Of a stretch of DNA of 44,752 bases, positions 1 through 6,811 are shown piece by piece. The position numbers were made by a program, and so were the translations under genes. The notes beneath the pieces were generated by a model. It had not been told where the DNA came from. It was given only the letters and a program-made list of their open reading frames with translations, and did not search any database. The first letter of the stretch is position 1, and every line of letters begins with the position of its first letter. This DNA comes from Deltaproteobacteria bacterium (lineage in GTDB: Bacteria > Desulfobacterota > Dissulfuribacteria > Dissulfuribacterales > UBA3076): assembly GCA_003194495.1 (NCBI GenBank), contig PQXE01000003.1, forward strand, positions 1-44,752. Direction: 5' to 3'.

Positions 1-213
1 ATGCAAGGTGTAATATTACGAAGTTATGAAACTGTTAAAAAGCTTATTGATCAAACTTCAACAAAAACAGGTTTGAAAGTTTGTTCAAATATTATCAAAA
101 AAGAATATAAAACCGGCCGTAAATATGCCGCTGATTTTAAAAAAAATATGCGTATAATTTTTGATGATTATTTGGGCCAGTGGAACTATAGGGCGATACC
201 AGCGGAAATATAA
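1..213 (+). pseudogene. C-terminal remnant of ISAzo13-like transposase
   Basis: This frame is open from the window edge and ends in a GQWNY motif followed by RAIP. ISAzo13-family (Rhodopirellula-type DDE) transposases characteristically end in a similar GEWNY motif. The preceding part, with SYETVKKLI and TKTGL, also resembles the conserved tail of that family. Only about 70 residues are visible and the gene is cut by the window start, so it may be the end of an intact transposase outside the window or a fragment. No terminal inverted repeat could be assigned downstream. It marks the left part of the window as mobile-element territory. The family assignment is from memory of the motif and is moderately sure. 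Confidence 0.55.
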
Positions 214-287
214 TTTTGTTCAAGTTATTTATTTTTTATTACTAACGCAGCAGTCGTCTGAAATGACCATAGCGTCATATCTTACCG

Positions 288-484
288 ACCCCTCGACTGG
301 AGGAAACCGACTCATGGAAATTATCTGTGAGCGGGAGAATATCCGCCGGGCCTTGCAAAAAGCCTTGGATTCTTTCTCCCCGGACTTCATCTCCTGCCTG
401 ATCAGCCGAACCGCCTTAGTATGTGATCCGTATGCTTGGTGGTGTGGGAGGGGCGGTCAGCGATGGCCGCCCCTATCCCCATCG
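288..484 (+). mobile_element. Decayed group II intron: RT start and 3' RNA end
   Basis: The stretch from 314 reads MEIICERENIRRALQKAL, which resembles the N-terminus of group II intron reverse transcriptases (LMExVxERENxxRAL). After about 20 codons the similarity stops. From about 425 the DNA resembles a group II intron 3' end: a DPYA-like read-through followed by a GC-rich hairpin at 456-477 (ggggcgg with ccgcccc) and a CTAT-containing tail, as in domain VI. The catalytic body of the RT is missing, so this looks like an intron with an internal deletion. The identification rests on motif recognition; a covariance search for domain V would decide it. Confidence 0.4.
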
Positions 485-500
485 CCTGTTTTTAAAAAAG

Positions 501-529
501 TTGACAATTGTTGTACGTTGTAGTATATA
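501..529 (+). promoter_or_regulatory. Predicted sigma-70 promoter
   Basis: A perfect -35 box TTGACA at 501-506 is followed by a 17-bp spacer and TATATA at 524-529. It points toward the HTH gene at 663 and the pyrimidine module beyond. No other promoter of this quality is visible before 2438. Confidence 0.6.
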
Positions 530-537
530 GTATTTTA

Positions 538-573
538 ATGATGTGGTATGTGGTGAATGGGATGATGTGGTAT
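538..573 (+). repeat. 12-bp direct repeat just downstream of the promoter
   Basis: The sequence ATGATGTGGTAT occurs at 538-549 and again at 562-573, a 24-bp period that puts both copies on the same DNA face. They start about 9 bp after the -10 box, in the expected initial transcribed region. This is where a repressor operator could lie, for example for the HTH protein encoded at 663. Confidence 0.4.
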
Positions 574-662
574 ATTGTTGCGGATAACAGTTGTCTGCTG
601 TGTTATATGTTTGTATATCCGCAGTAATTATGGGATAATAAGAAAGTTAAATTGAGGCTGAA

Positions 663-839
663 ATGAGTGATCAATACCTTACTGTACAAGAAGTTGCTGA
701 AGACCTTGGGGTTGTCCCTGAAAGTGTAAGGAGATATATTAGAGAAAAAAAGCTTCCTGCAAAAAAAGTGCGCACTGTTGGAATGAAAGAGGTGTGGGGT
801 GTCGCCCCAAAAGATCTTACTAAATTCAAAAACGGGTAG
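663..839 (+). CDS. Small helix-turn-helix (excisionase/MerR-type) DNA-binding protein
   Basis: This is a 58-residue protein. Residues 6-30 (LTVQEVAEDLGVVPESVRRYI) fit the helix-turn-helix of the HTH_17/excisionase family, where a TxxEVAxxLgvs start is followed by a TVRRYI-type recognition helix. The rest, with KKLPAKKV and a VWGV turn, fits the wing usually seen after that helix. Such proteins act as recombination directionality factors of integrating elements or as small repressors. It lies behind the strong promoter at 501-529 and upstream of the pyrimidine module. A role in controlling that module or in excision of an element is plausible but not shown. No integrase gene is visible nearby. 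Confidence 0.65.
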   Translation: MSDQYLTVQEVAEDLGVVPESVRRYIREKKLPAKKVRTVGMKEVWGVAPKDLTKFKNG

Positions 840-890
840 GTAGTCATTCTTGAAAAAAGAATGTAATTGACTTTTTATATACGAATTAAT

Positions 891-1016
891 ATTGATGATC
901 TCGTAAAAAGTCAACAAAATAGAAATCGTATATAGGACTTAATGTGATGCTATTGTCGAGATACCAACATACTGTATGCAAAATCGCTCGCCAGGACTTT
1001 TTACGAGACCATCAAT
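891..1016. mobile_element. 126-bp MITE-like element with 22-bp inverted repeats
   Basis: The arms at 891-912 and 995-1016 are inverted copies with 21 of 22 matches, and the conserved core includes CTCGTAAAAAGTC. The 82 bp between them carry no open frame of note. No clear target duplication flanks it. The structure fits a miniature inverted-repeat element, or a long hairpin in the leader of the gene at 1082. Confidence 0.55.
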
Positions 1017-1081
1017 TTATTTCCCATTTTTTATTGGCCTAAACTTTGCCGTGGTGTGCTGGTTTATTTTCTGAACAAAAT

Positions 1082-1582
1082 ATGAACTGTAGCAACGAAG
1101 ATAAAACAATTGAGAAAGAGGTATTGTTAGATCTTATCGATCAGATTAATTGGTGTCTTTCACAATATTCTTTAGAACAAGAAACACCTCAAGAGATGGA
1201 ACAGTCTTTTCAGCCAAAGTGGTCTGCTTTTCGAACACTTCAACACAATCTTTATCGCTTTCTCAGCCCCCCAAAGTCAGGACAAGCAGTAGCTGTCTCA
1301 ACTTTGTTGATAAATGTTTTTAGTAGGGTGTTTTCTGATCTTTGTACTGATACACCTTGGGATAAAGGGGAATTAATAAACTCTGTACGCAAACAAACGC
1401 ACCAGGCACTATTAAAGTTGCTTAGTGATTTTGAAAAGGCGCTTAAAAAGAATGATGAGTATGTTGATGAAGGGTTGTGGAGTGCTTTTCGTGATTTCGA
1501 AAATGAATATAATAAAGTCTTATTTCTCGTTAATGAAGAGGATATGAAAGCAATTAATGATATAGTCTTACAGCCATCATAA
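1082..1582 (+). CDS. Hypothetical alpha-helical protein (166 aa)
   Basis: I do not recognise this protein. The open frame can start at a TTG at 1046, but the ATG at 1082 is preferred; neither has a clear ribosome binding site. The 166-residue product is predicted to be almost entirely helical and acidic. It has no signal peptide and no membrane segment. Leu-rich stretches around residues 10-30 and 100-125 could pack as a helical bundle. Base use is AT-rich like the genes that follow at 1632, 1838 and 2438, so it seems to belong to the same accessory cluster. It could be a partner or regulator of the downstream nucleotide enzymes, but nothing in the sequence proves that. Confidence 0.55.
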   Translation: MNCSNEDKTIEKEVLLDLIDQINWCLSQYSLEQETPQEMEQSFQPKWSAFRTLQHNLYRFLSPPKSGQAVAVSTLLINVFSRVFSDLCTDTPWDKGELINSVRKQTHQALLKLLSDFEKALKKNDEYVDEGLWSAFRDFENEYNKVLFLVNEEDMKAINDIVLQPS

Positions 1583-1631
1583 TTTTACTGTGTGGGCGCA
1601 AGCTATTATTTATTAATAGGAGGATTTGGTT

Positions 1632-1832
1632 ATGGGAAAACTGGAGAAAAGGTTTTTTTCTAGCGCGGGAAAAACGTTAATAAATCCTGATGATAATAAC
1701 GCTGAGGCTATTTGCCAAGTTCTGAAAAAAGCACTAGGCAAAAGTGATTGGGTTGCCCGTGGTGGCATGTCCAGCAAATATTATTTTAATTTTGATAAAA
1801 TTTATAACCAGTTTAATTCCGACAGGAAGTAG
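1632..1832 (+). CDS. Hypothetical small basic protein (66 aa)
   Basis: I do not recognise this protein. The ATG at 1632 is chosen because an AGGAGG lies 7 bases upstream; the alternative TTG at 1626 would sit too close to it. The product is 66 residues, soluble and basic at the N-terminus (KLEKRFF). It has a helical middle (AICQVLKKALG) and an aromatic C-terminal stretch (KYYFNFDKIYNQFN). Its stop lies 5 bases before the start of the phosphoribosyltransferase gene, and that gene's ribosome binding site lies within this gene's last codons. This close packing suggests co-transcription with the pyrimidine module. Confidence 0.6.
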   Translation: MGKLEKRFFSSAGKTLINPDDNNAEAICQVLKKALGKSDWVARGGMSSKYYFNFDKIYNQFNSDRK

Positions 1833-1837
1833 GAGCT

Positions 1838-2371
1838 GTGACGAAGAGTTATATTGAAGGGTTTCATACTCCTTTAGTGGAGAGATTGGAAAGCCTTTTG
1901 GAGACGCTAAATATTAATTGCATTGGACTCATGTTTCCTAATCAGGGTCCAGTTGGGATTGTGCAACTTCGAGGAGTTCTTGCAGAGCGACTTGCAGTCC
2001 CGACGGTCATAATAAGGATAAATGAACGGTTGATTCGCAATCAGGTTTGGTTTGAGCGAAATGATTCAATACAACCGCCACTTAGTCCAAAATCTAAAGT
2101 AATGTTGTTTGGCGATGCTGCTACCTCTGGCGCTTCTATATACCGTGCCGCATTGATTGCTAGAAAATTTGGTGCTAATTGCTCTCATGCCTTTGTTGTT
2201 TTCGATCGTTTGCAAGGAGCACGCGAGAGGTTGAAGATTAAAGGAATAGAATTGTTTTCATTTATCGATAGAAATTTTTTTGAGTGTCATGGGGAGCTTG
2301 ATCAATCAGATATTGCCCATGACGCAAAAGCATCTCGCCTTGAGTTCGAATCGGTTCGAGCCGCCGTCTAA
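1838..2371 (+). CDS. Orotate phosphoribosyltransferase-like protein
   Basis: This is a type I phosphoribosyltransferase fold protein of 177 residues. The PRPP-binding segment is VMLFGDAATSGAS at residues 88-100, with Asp93. It is followed by a DRLQGARERL stretch, which matches the DREqGGRENL region typical of orotate phosphoribosyltransferase (OPRT). OPRT joins orotate to PRPP to give OMP. The first of the two usual acidic residues of the PRPP motif is Gly here, and the canonical RKxxKxHG flexible loop is not visible, so activity or base specificity may differ from PyrE. The start is a GTG with AGGAAG upstream. Two genes for OMP decarboxylase domains follow, which supports a link to orotate chemistry. 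A shift to another base is possible. Confidence 0.75.
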   Translation: MTKSYIEGFHTPLVERLESLLETLNINCIGLMFPNQGPVGIVQLRGVLAERLAVPTVIIRINERLIRNQVWFERNDSIQPPLSPKSKVMLFGDAATSGASIYRAALIARKFGANCSHAFVVFDRLQGARERLKIKGIELFSFIDRNFFECHGELDQSDIAHDAKASRLEFESVRAAV

Positions 2372-2437
2372 TCTTGATTTGTCCATCATCTCAACGAGAA
2401 AAAAGACATATAAATTCTTGTGAAACGGATATAAATT

Positions 2438-4726
2438 ATGGATTCATTTTATGAAGAATTAGAATGGGAAATAAATGTCAAGTTTGATGTGCAGCCAGAA
2501 TTTATATCAGTTTCTACTGAATATCTCTTTGGAAACTCTTCAGAAGAAAAAATTTATTATGCTATTTTGCCTAGGTTTCAGTCAATTCCCTATCACTCAC
2601 TTACTGGAGAAAATAAAACTGTTTGGATTGAAGCTCAAATTAGTGATCGAAATAAAAATAAAAAAGTTTTATTTGCTGGAGAAAGGAGAGTCGAAGGCAT
2701 TGATGCGCAAAGTGATTGCTATATGCCAATACCGTGGCCTTCTCTTGATGGATTTATCTCGCCAGGGAATCTTTTAAAACTTAGATTTTTTTGGACAGAG
2801 CAAGGGCCATCAAGAGTAACAATCGAGGGTGGCCATAAACGATGGACCATTAACCATTGCTTACCGCTAAGTAAGCTTTTTTTGCCGTTTGAGATATCTG
2901 GTAAAAATGCGCCTGCAAATATTGTTGTTCTTTATGAAAGTATTACATGGGAAATAAATTTTCCAGAGGGGACAAGCTTTAGAGGGGAACCTAATTTCGA
3001 AAGTTTTAAACCGTCACAGCGAAAATTAATTCCCAATACTAGTCATATCACAAGTCAGCCCAAGATTAGGTTTTCGATAACTCCAAATGATAAGCCCTTC
3101 TCCGATCATAAATTTACTTTATCAGTCAATCTCGCAATTCCGATCGAACTAGAAAATAAATTATTCCAGGCAGCTCTTCAGAATATTCGAGAATATACAT
3201 CTGAAGTAATTGTTGCAGTTGTAGACTTGCGAGGTAGCTCTGATATGGCGGAGAGCCAACGAGACAAAGCAATTCCTGTTGACTACACTTTACGATTTCA
3301 TAGCATCGCGAGGGAGTTGTTTCCTCGTAGTCTATTTAGCGAATATTCTGATGATCCTTTAAAGTTGAGCATGAAGAAGGTAGTTGGGGACATGCTTATG
3401 CTTGTAGCTCCAGTTTCAAAGTCCGTAGAAGTTGCTAAAGCGATAATAGGATTTCTGAGAAAATTGGCTGACGAGAAAATGCCATTCAGGGCAGGTTTTC
3501 ATGTTGACCAGGCAACAAGTACCGGAAATTTTATGTATTCATTTAATGAAATTGGTATTGATTTTTTGGGGCCAGCGTTGAATTGGGCAGCGAAAATTGG
3601 TGACAACAAAAAAAATCTTGGTATCAGGGTTACTAAACCTGCTGCGGATCGAATTTTACCACTTCTTGGTAGTATATATGAATTAGTTCAAGTGGATTCT
3701 TTTGAAAGAAAACCTGACTTGGAAATATTTGATTTAAGAGAAAAGTCGCCTGAAGTTTATGTCAGTCAAAAAGGTTTAACTCCTTTTTCGGATAGATTAA
3801 GCCAGAGAGCAATGAAATTAAATTCCAGAGTATGCGTCGGACTTGATCCGGATTTAACTTATTTCCCGAAGCAATTATTAACTAAATACGATTTAGTTGA
3901 TTTATTAAATAATGATTTTAACCAACTGCCACTTCACGATGTCTCAGAGTGTATCGTTGAGTTTAATAAAATGGTAATAGATGCAGTTTGTGGTGATGCA
4001 GTTGCAGTAAAACCACAAAGTGCTCATTACGAACGATTTGCGCATTATGGCATAAAGGCATTAGAAGAAACGGCAAGGTATGCCAGAGAAAAGGGACTAA
4101 TTGTTATACTAGATGCCAAACGCAATGATATTGGTTCAACAGCTGAGAAATACGCGTTGTCATACATCGGCTCTGATCATGGAAAAAATGCTGCTGCAAT
4201 ACCATTTGATGCGATAACGATTAATCCATATCTGGGATCTGATGGAATTAAACCATTTATTGAATCTTGTACTCAAAATGGAAAAGGAATTTTTATTCTT
4301 GTAAAAACATCAAATACCTCAAGTGGCGATTTACAGGATTTACCAGTAATTGGAGATAATGGCTTGCTTTCCCATCATGTGGCCTTAATGGTTAATAATT
4401 GGGGAAAAGATATTATTGATGAGCAAGGCTATAGCCCTGTAGGAGCGGTTGTGGGAGCAACGTATCCAGAAGATATAATCGTATTAAGAGAGAAGATGCC
4501 AAATAGTATTTTTCTTATGCCGGGATATGGTGCCCAAGGAGCCAAAGCAGAGAATATCGCAAGTGCTTTTGATGAAAAAGGGCTTGGAGCAATCATTAAT
4601 TCTTCCAGGGGCGTCCTTTATCCCTGTTATCCTGATACAGAAGATTTTCAGCAAGAAATAGAAAAACAAGTCCGCATAATGCGCAATGATATTAACAGAG
4701 TCATTTCAAGAAAAGTTGATTCATGA
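2438..4726 (+). CDS. Fusion: class III nucleotidyl cyclase-like domain + OMP decarboxylase (type 2)
   Basis: This is a 762-residue protein in three parts. Residues 1-250 are an unrecognised, probably beta-rich region. Residues 255-440 look like a class III cyclase homology domain. VVDLRG carries Asp263 and KVVGDMLML carries Asp318, the two expected metal ligands; GPALNWAAK has the expected transition-state Asn382, with Lys386 where Arg is usual. Residues 460-755 are an OMP decarboxylase of the PyrF type 2 subfamily. They show VGLDPD (Asp470), VAVKP (Lys525), DAKRND (Asp559, Lys561, Asp564; usually KRGD), NPYLGSDG and MPGYGAQG. The decarboxylase would turn OMP into UMP. The fused cyclase could make a cyclic nucleotide or act as a sensor. 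The domain pair is unfamiliar to me. The stop overlaps the next start by ATGA. Confidence 0.8.
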   Translation: MDSFYEELEWEINVKFDVQPEFISVSTEYLFGNSSEEKIYYAILPRFQSIPYHSLTGENKTVWIEAQISDRNKNKKVLFAGERRVEGIDAQSDCYMPIPWPSLDGFISPGNLLKLRFFWTEQGPSRVTIEGGHKRWTINHCLPLSKLFLPFEISGKNAPANIVVLYESITWEINFPEGTSFRGEPNFESFKPSQRKLIPNTSHITSQPKIRFSITPNDKPFSDHKFTLSVNLAIPIELENKLFQAALQNIREYTSEVIVAVVDLRGSSDMAESQRDKAIPVDYTLRFHSIARELFPRSLFSEYSDDPLKLSMKKVVGDMLMLVAPVSKSVEVAKAIIGFLRKLADEKMPFRAGFHVDQATSTGNFMYSFNEIGIDFLGPALNWAAKIGDNKKNLGIRVTKPAADRILPLLGSIYELVQVDSFERKPDLEIFDLREKSPEVYVSQKGLTPFSDRLSQRAMKLNSRVCVGLDPDLTYFPKQLLTKYDLVDLLNNDFNQLPLHDVSECIVEFNKMVIDAVCGDAVAVKPQSAHYERFAHYGIKALEETARYAREKGLIVILDAKRNDIGSTAEKYALSYIGSDHGKNAAAIPFDAITINPYLGSDGIKPFIESCTQNGKGIFILVKTSNTSSGDLQDLPVIGDNGLLSHHVALMVNNWGKDIIDEQGYSPVGAVVGATYPEDIIVLREKMPNSIFLMPGYGAQGAKAENIASAFDEKGLGAIINSSRGVLYPCYPDTEDFQQEIEKQVRIMRNDINRVISRKVDS

Positions 4727-5415
4727 GAGCTGATAGTCTAAGAACGGCCTCTGGTTTGATGTTAGCTTTGGATGTCGAAGACTCTGCGGATGCAGAACGT
4801 ATTGTGGGCTCATACCGTGAATTTATAGATGCAGTGAAATTAGGTACAACTCTTCTCGTCAATCCTTCGGGAGGTATTGAACTGATATCCAAAATCAAAC
4901 ATTTCGGTCTTCCGGTTTTGGTGGACGCTAAGCTCAAAGATGTGCAGCATGTTCTGTTATCGACTGCTCGATCTTACAGAGTTCACGGAGCAACAGCAGT
5001 CACATGTTGGTCAGACATTGGTAAAAAGACGCTTAATTATTGTATTGATAGCCTAAGAAACGAAATCGAACTTGTTGTTTTGACGGCATTGACTAGTCTT
5101 CCTTATGAAGAAATTGAGCAATTAGCAAAAGAACATATTATTACAGCCGTTGAATGTGGCTGCCAGTGCATCCAAATTCCTGGAAATTATCCTGACCTGA
5201 TTTTATGGGCACGAGATAGAATCCCTTCCGACGTTTTAATTGTATCGTGTGGTATTGGACGCCAAGGAGGCCGAGTAGGTGACGCTATTAAATGTGGTGC
5301 AGATTATGAGATCATAGGCCGTCATATCTTGGATAGCGCAGATATGCTTCAAGCATTTAAGGATTCGTCAAAAATTATTAGAGAAAACCTTGGATACCGA
5401 TCCTATCTAAATTGA
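4723..5415 (+). CDS. Orotidine 5'-phosphate decarboxylase (type 1/HUMPS family)
   Basis: This is a 230-residue TIM-barrel protein of the OMP decarboxylase/HUMPS family. The full catalytic set of the archaeal-type enzyme can be placed: Asp17 (LALDV), Lys39 (AVKLG), and the D-x-K-x-x-D array Asp68, Lys70 and Asp73. The phosphate-binding loops GIGRQGG and IIGRHI near the C-terminus are also present. The enzyme would convert OMP to UMP. It belongs to a different subfamily from the decarboxylase domain encoded just upstream, so the pair is not a recent duplication. The ATG overlaps the preceding stop as ATGA, so translation is probably coupled. A shift to a related substrate, such as hexulose phosphate, cannot be excluded. 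Confidence 0.8.
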   Translation: MRADSLRTASGLMLALDVEDSADAERIVGSYREFIDAVKLGTTLLVNPSGGIELISKIKHFGLPVLVDAKLKDVQHVLLSTARSYRVHGATAVTCWSDIGKKTLNYCIDSLRNEIELVVLTALTSLPYEEIEQLAKEHIITAVECGCQCIQIPGNYPDLILWARDRIPSDVLIVSCGIGRQGGRVGDAIKCGADYEIIGRHILDSADMLQAFKDSSKIIRENLGYRSYLN

Positions 5416-5437
5416 GGCAATTCCGCCTTTGGTTTTT
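5415..5437 (+). terminator. Weak intrinsic terminator after the pyrimidine module
   Basis: A short hairpin (aggc, 6-base loop, gcct at 5415-5428) overlaps the stop codon and is followed by a T-rich run to 5437. The stem is only 4 bp, so strength is doubtful. Confidence 0.35.
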
Positions 5438-5439
5438 AG

Positions 5440-5765
5440 ACAGATATCGCAAGACTCGTTTGGACCCTGCGCGGTCGGAGACCTTGAGCACATATGGTGG
5501 AAAAAAGGGGGCTGGCCAAGGGGAACTCGGCGGGACAAACCAGGGTCTGAACAAAATGTCAGGCAGATCAGCACAATACGTTCAACCGAGTAAGGTAGGT
5601 GGCAAGACTGGATAAGGCGTACGTTGATCCACGTATCTGTAACCTTATCCTTCAGCGCCTACGCGTTATTACATGAGGCAGAAGCCCAGTGCGTTAGTAG
5701 ATGCCGGGATCTGTGCGGGCGGTGCCGGGTGACCGGCATTCCTACCGCGACCAGTTTCACTCGAC
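5440..5765 (+). mobile_element. Putative ORF-less group II intron remnant
   Basis: The region has no credible gene but is rich in hairpins, for example ggataagg at 5610-5617 with its complement at about 5643-5650. The end (5680-5752) resembles domains V and VI of bacterial group II introns: an AAGCCCAGTGCG motif, then GGGATCTGTGCGGGCGGTGCC, and a GTGA-capped hairpin leading to CTACCGCGA. Group IIC introns often insert just behind terminator hairpins, and such a hairpin lies at 5415-5428. No reverse transcriptase is present. The assignment is by motif memory. Confidence 0.4.
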
Positions 5766-5920
5766 TTATCCTTTTTTAAGAGTAGTCAAAATAAATTCTA
5801 CGATCAAGGTTAAAGGTGCCTATTCCGGTGAAATCGGCCACGCAGTCCATGTGAAGCCGACCGCCCTATCCAGTGATTCCGGCCGCCCTATCGGAGCCAA
5901 GCGACACAGCAGTTTTTTCT
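5766..5920. other. Non-coding remnant with degenerate CCGCCCTATC-type repeats
   Basis: No gene is seen here. Between about 5818 and 5900 the short units ATTCCGG and CCGCCCTATC recur at irregular spacing. Similar multiple short repeats occur at the ends of IS21-family insertion sequences. A decayed IS end is therefore possible, but no istA or istB remnant is visible. Confidence 0.3.
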
Positions 5921-5945
5921 TGATCCCCACGCATGTGGGGAACAC
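5921..5945 (-). CRISPR. Solitary type I-E CRISPR repeat (array relic)
   Basis: On the minus strand this reads GTGTTCCCCACATGCGTGGG followed by GATCA. It matches the type I-E repeat (GTGTTCCCCrCrygcGyGGGGATgAACCG) over about 23 bases, including the CCCCAC/GTGGGG hairpin. The last few bases of the 29-base repeat differ, as in a degenerate leader-distal repeat. About 32 bases of possible spacer lie upstream in this orientation (5946-5977). No second copy is found 61 bases away on either side. The cas6e relic at 6812-7540 is on the same strand, in the expected upstream position. Confidence 0.6.
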
Positions 5946-5984
5946 GTTTGAGCGAGGGAAGCATAGCTGATGTCCTTTATTGGG

Positions 5985-6809
5985 TTAAGTATTCTCGTTT
6001 TTCTGTTTGTTTCTCTTCTTCTGTTTCCCATGGGCATCATCTACTAACTTAATCGACTCTGACCAGGATTCAGCGCAGAAACGTTTAAATCTATCCACCT
6101 TATCGACCCTGGGCAACAATTCACTCCGGGCGGTGACAGTGCCCGCCGAGAGGTGATATTCTGACAGGGCCTCTATGTATTCCTGACGACGCTCTTTTGG
6201 AATAATGATAGGGGGATAACCGGCCCTGATTACAGGAACATTAGAAATAAGACGGGCCATCCGGCCATTGCCGTCCCAAAAGGGATGAATTCTGACAAAG
6301 GAAACATGACAACAGACATAGGCCGCAAGTGCATCTTCCTTGCTTGCCGTATTTTCTTTACAAGTCTTTTGAAACAATGAGAGCCAGTTTTGCATGAGGT
6401 CGGGAACATCCTTGGGGGAAGCATATTCAAAAATGATTTGGCGGTCGCTGGAAACAATAACCGTAGAATTCGGTTCAACCTTCCATCTGCCAACAGGCTT
6501 ATAGACATCCACAATCCGTTCTGTCTGCACGGCCTTGTGCAGATCAAACAGGTCCTGTTCAGTTAAATCGGATCCTGTTCTAACAAGATCATAAATGAGA
6601 TCAATGGCCCGGGCGTGGCCAACGACCTCCTCGTGATCCTTCAGCGGCTTGCCTGAAATCGTGAGCTCTTCCTCAAGGACAAATGCTGTTTCCCCAAGAG
6701 TCAGGGTATTGCCTTCAATCGCAGTGGATGTATGTGTCCAGAGATTTCGCAGTTGGATCAACAGAGCATCACGGATATCATTATCCAGGTTTTGTAGAAA
6801 ATCGAACAT
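5985..6809 (-). CDS. Fic-family protein AMP-transferase (class II, N-terminal inhibitory motif)
   Basis: The 274-residue protein carries the Fic motif HPFWDGNGRMAR starting at His175, with the catalytic His and the full phosphate-binding loop. It also has the inhibitory motif SxxxEG at residues 28-33 (Ser28, Glu32, Gly33), which places it in class II, where the inhibitory helix is part of the same chain. Fic enzymes transfer AMP, or another nucleotide part, to hydroxyl side chains of target proteins. The target is unknown here. A short basic Lys/Arg-rich tail ends the protein. The start lies 2 bases after the stop codon of the cas6e relic, where cas1 would normally be. No separate antitoxin gene is visible. 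Confidence 0.9.
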   Translation of the reverse strand: MFDFLQNLDNDIRDALLIQLRNLWTHTSTAIEGNTLTLGETAFVLEEELTISGKPLKDHEEVVGHARAIDLIYDLVRTGSDLTEQDLFDLHKAVQTERIVDVYKPVGRWKVEPNSTVIVSSDRQIIFEYASPKDVPDLMQNWLSLFQKTCKENTASKEDALAAYVCCHVSFVRIHPFWDGNGRMARLISNVPVIRAGYPPIIIPKERRQEYIEALSEYHLSAGTVTARSELLPRVDKVDRFKRFCAESWSESIKLVDDAHGKQKKRNKQKNENT

Positions 6810-6811
6810 GG

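Noticed and set aside
161..523. A 120-codon plus-strand open frame
   Set aside because: It runs through the end of the transposase remnant, an RT N-terminal fragment and an intron RNA end. It is a chance fusion of remnants, not one gene.
603..917. A 104-codon minus-strand open frame
   Set aside because: It lies opposite the HTH gene at 663-839 and enters the inverted-repeat element. Its composition is Phe/Asn/Ser-rich as expected for AT-rich antisense.
1838..5415. A complete Pycsar system
   Set aside because: The fused cyclase-like domain is suggestive, but no membrane or TIR effector with a cyclic-nucleotide-binding domain is present, so the name is not justified.
5412..5970. Two plus-strand open frames (67 and 89 codons) after the second OMPDC gene
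   Set aside because: They cover hairpin-rich intron-like RNA and degenerate repeats, and have no ribosome site or protein-like pattern.
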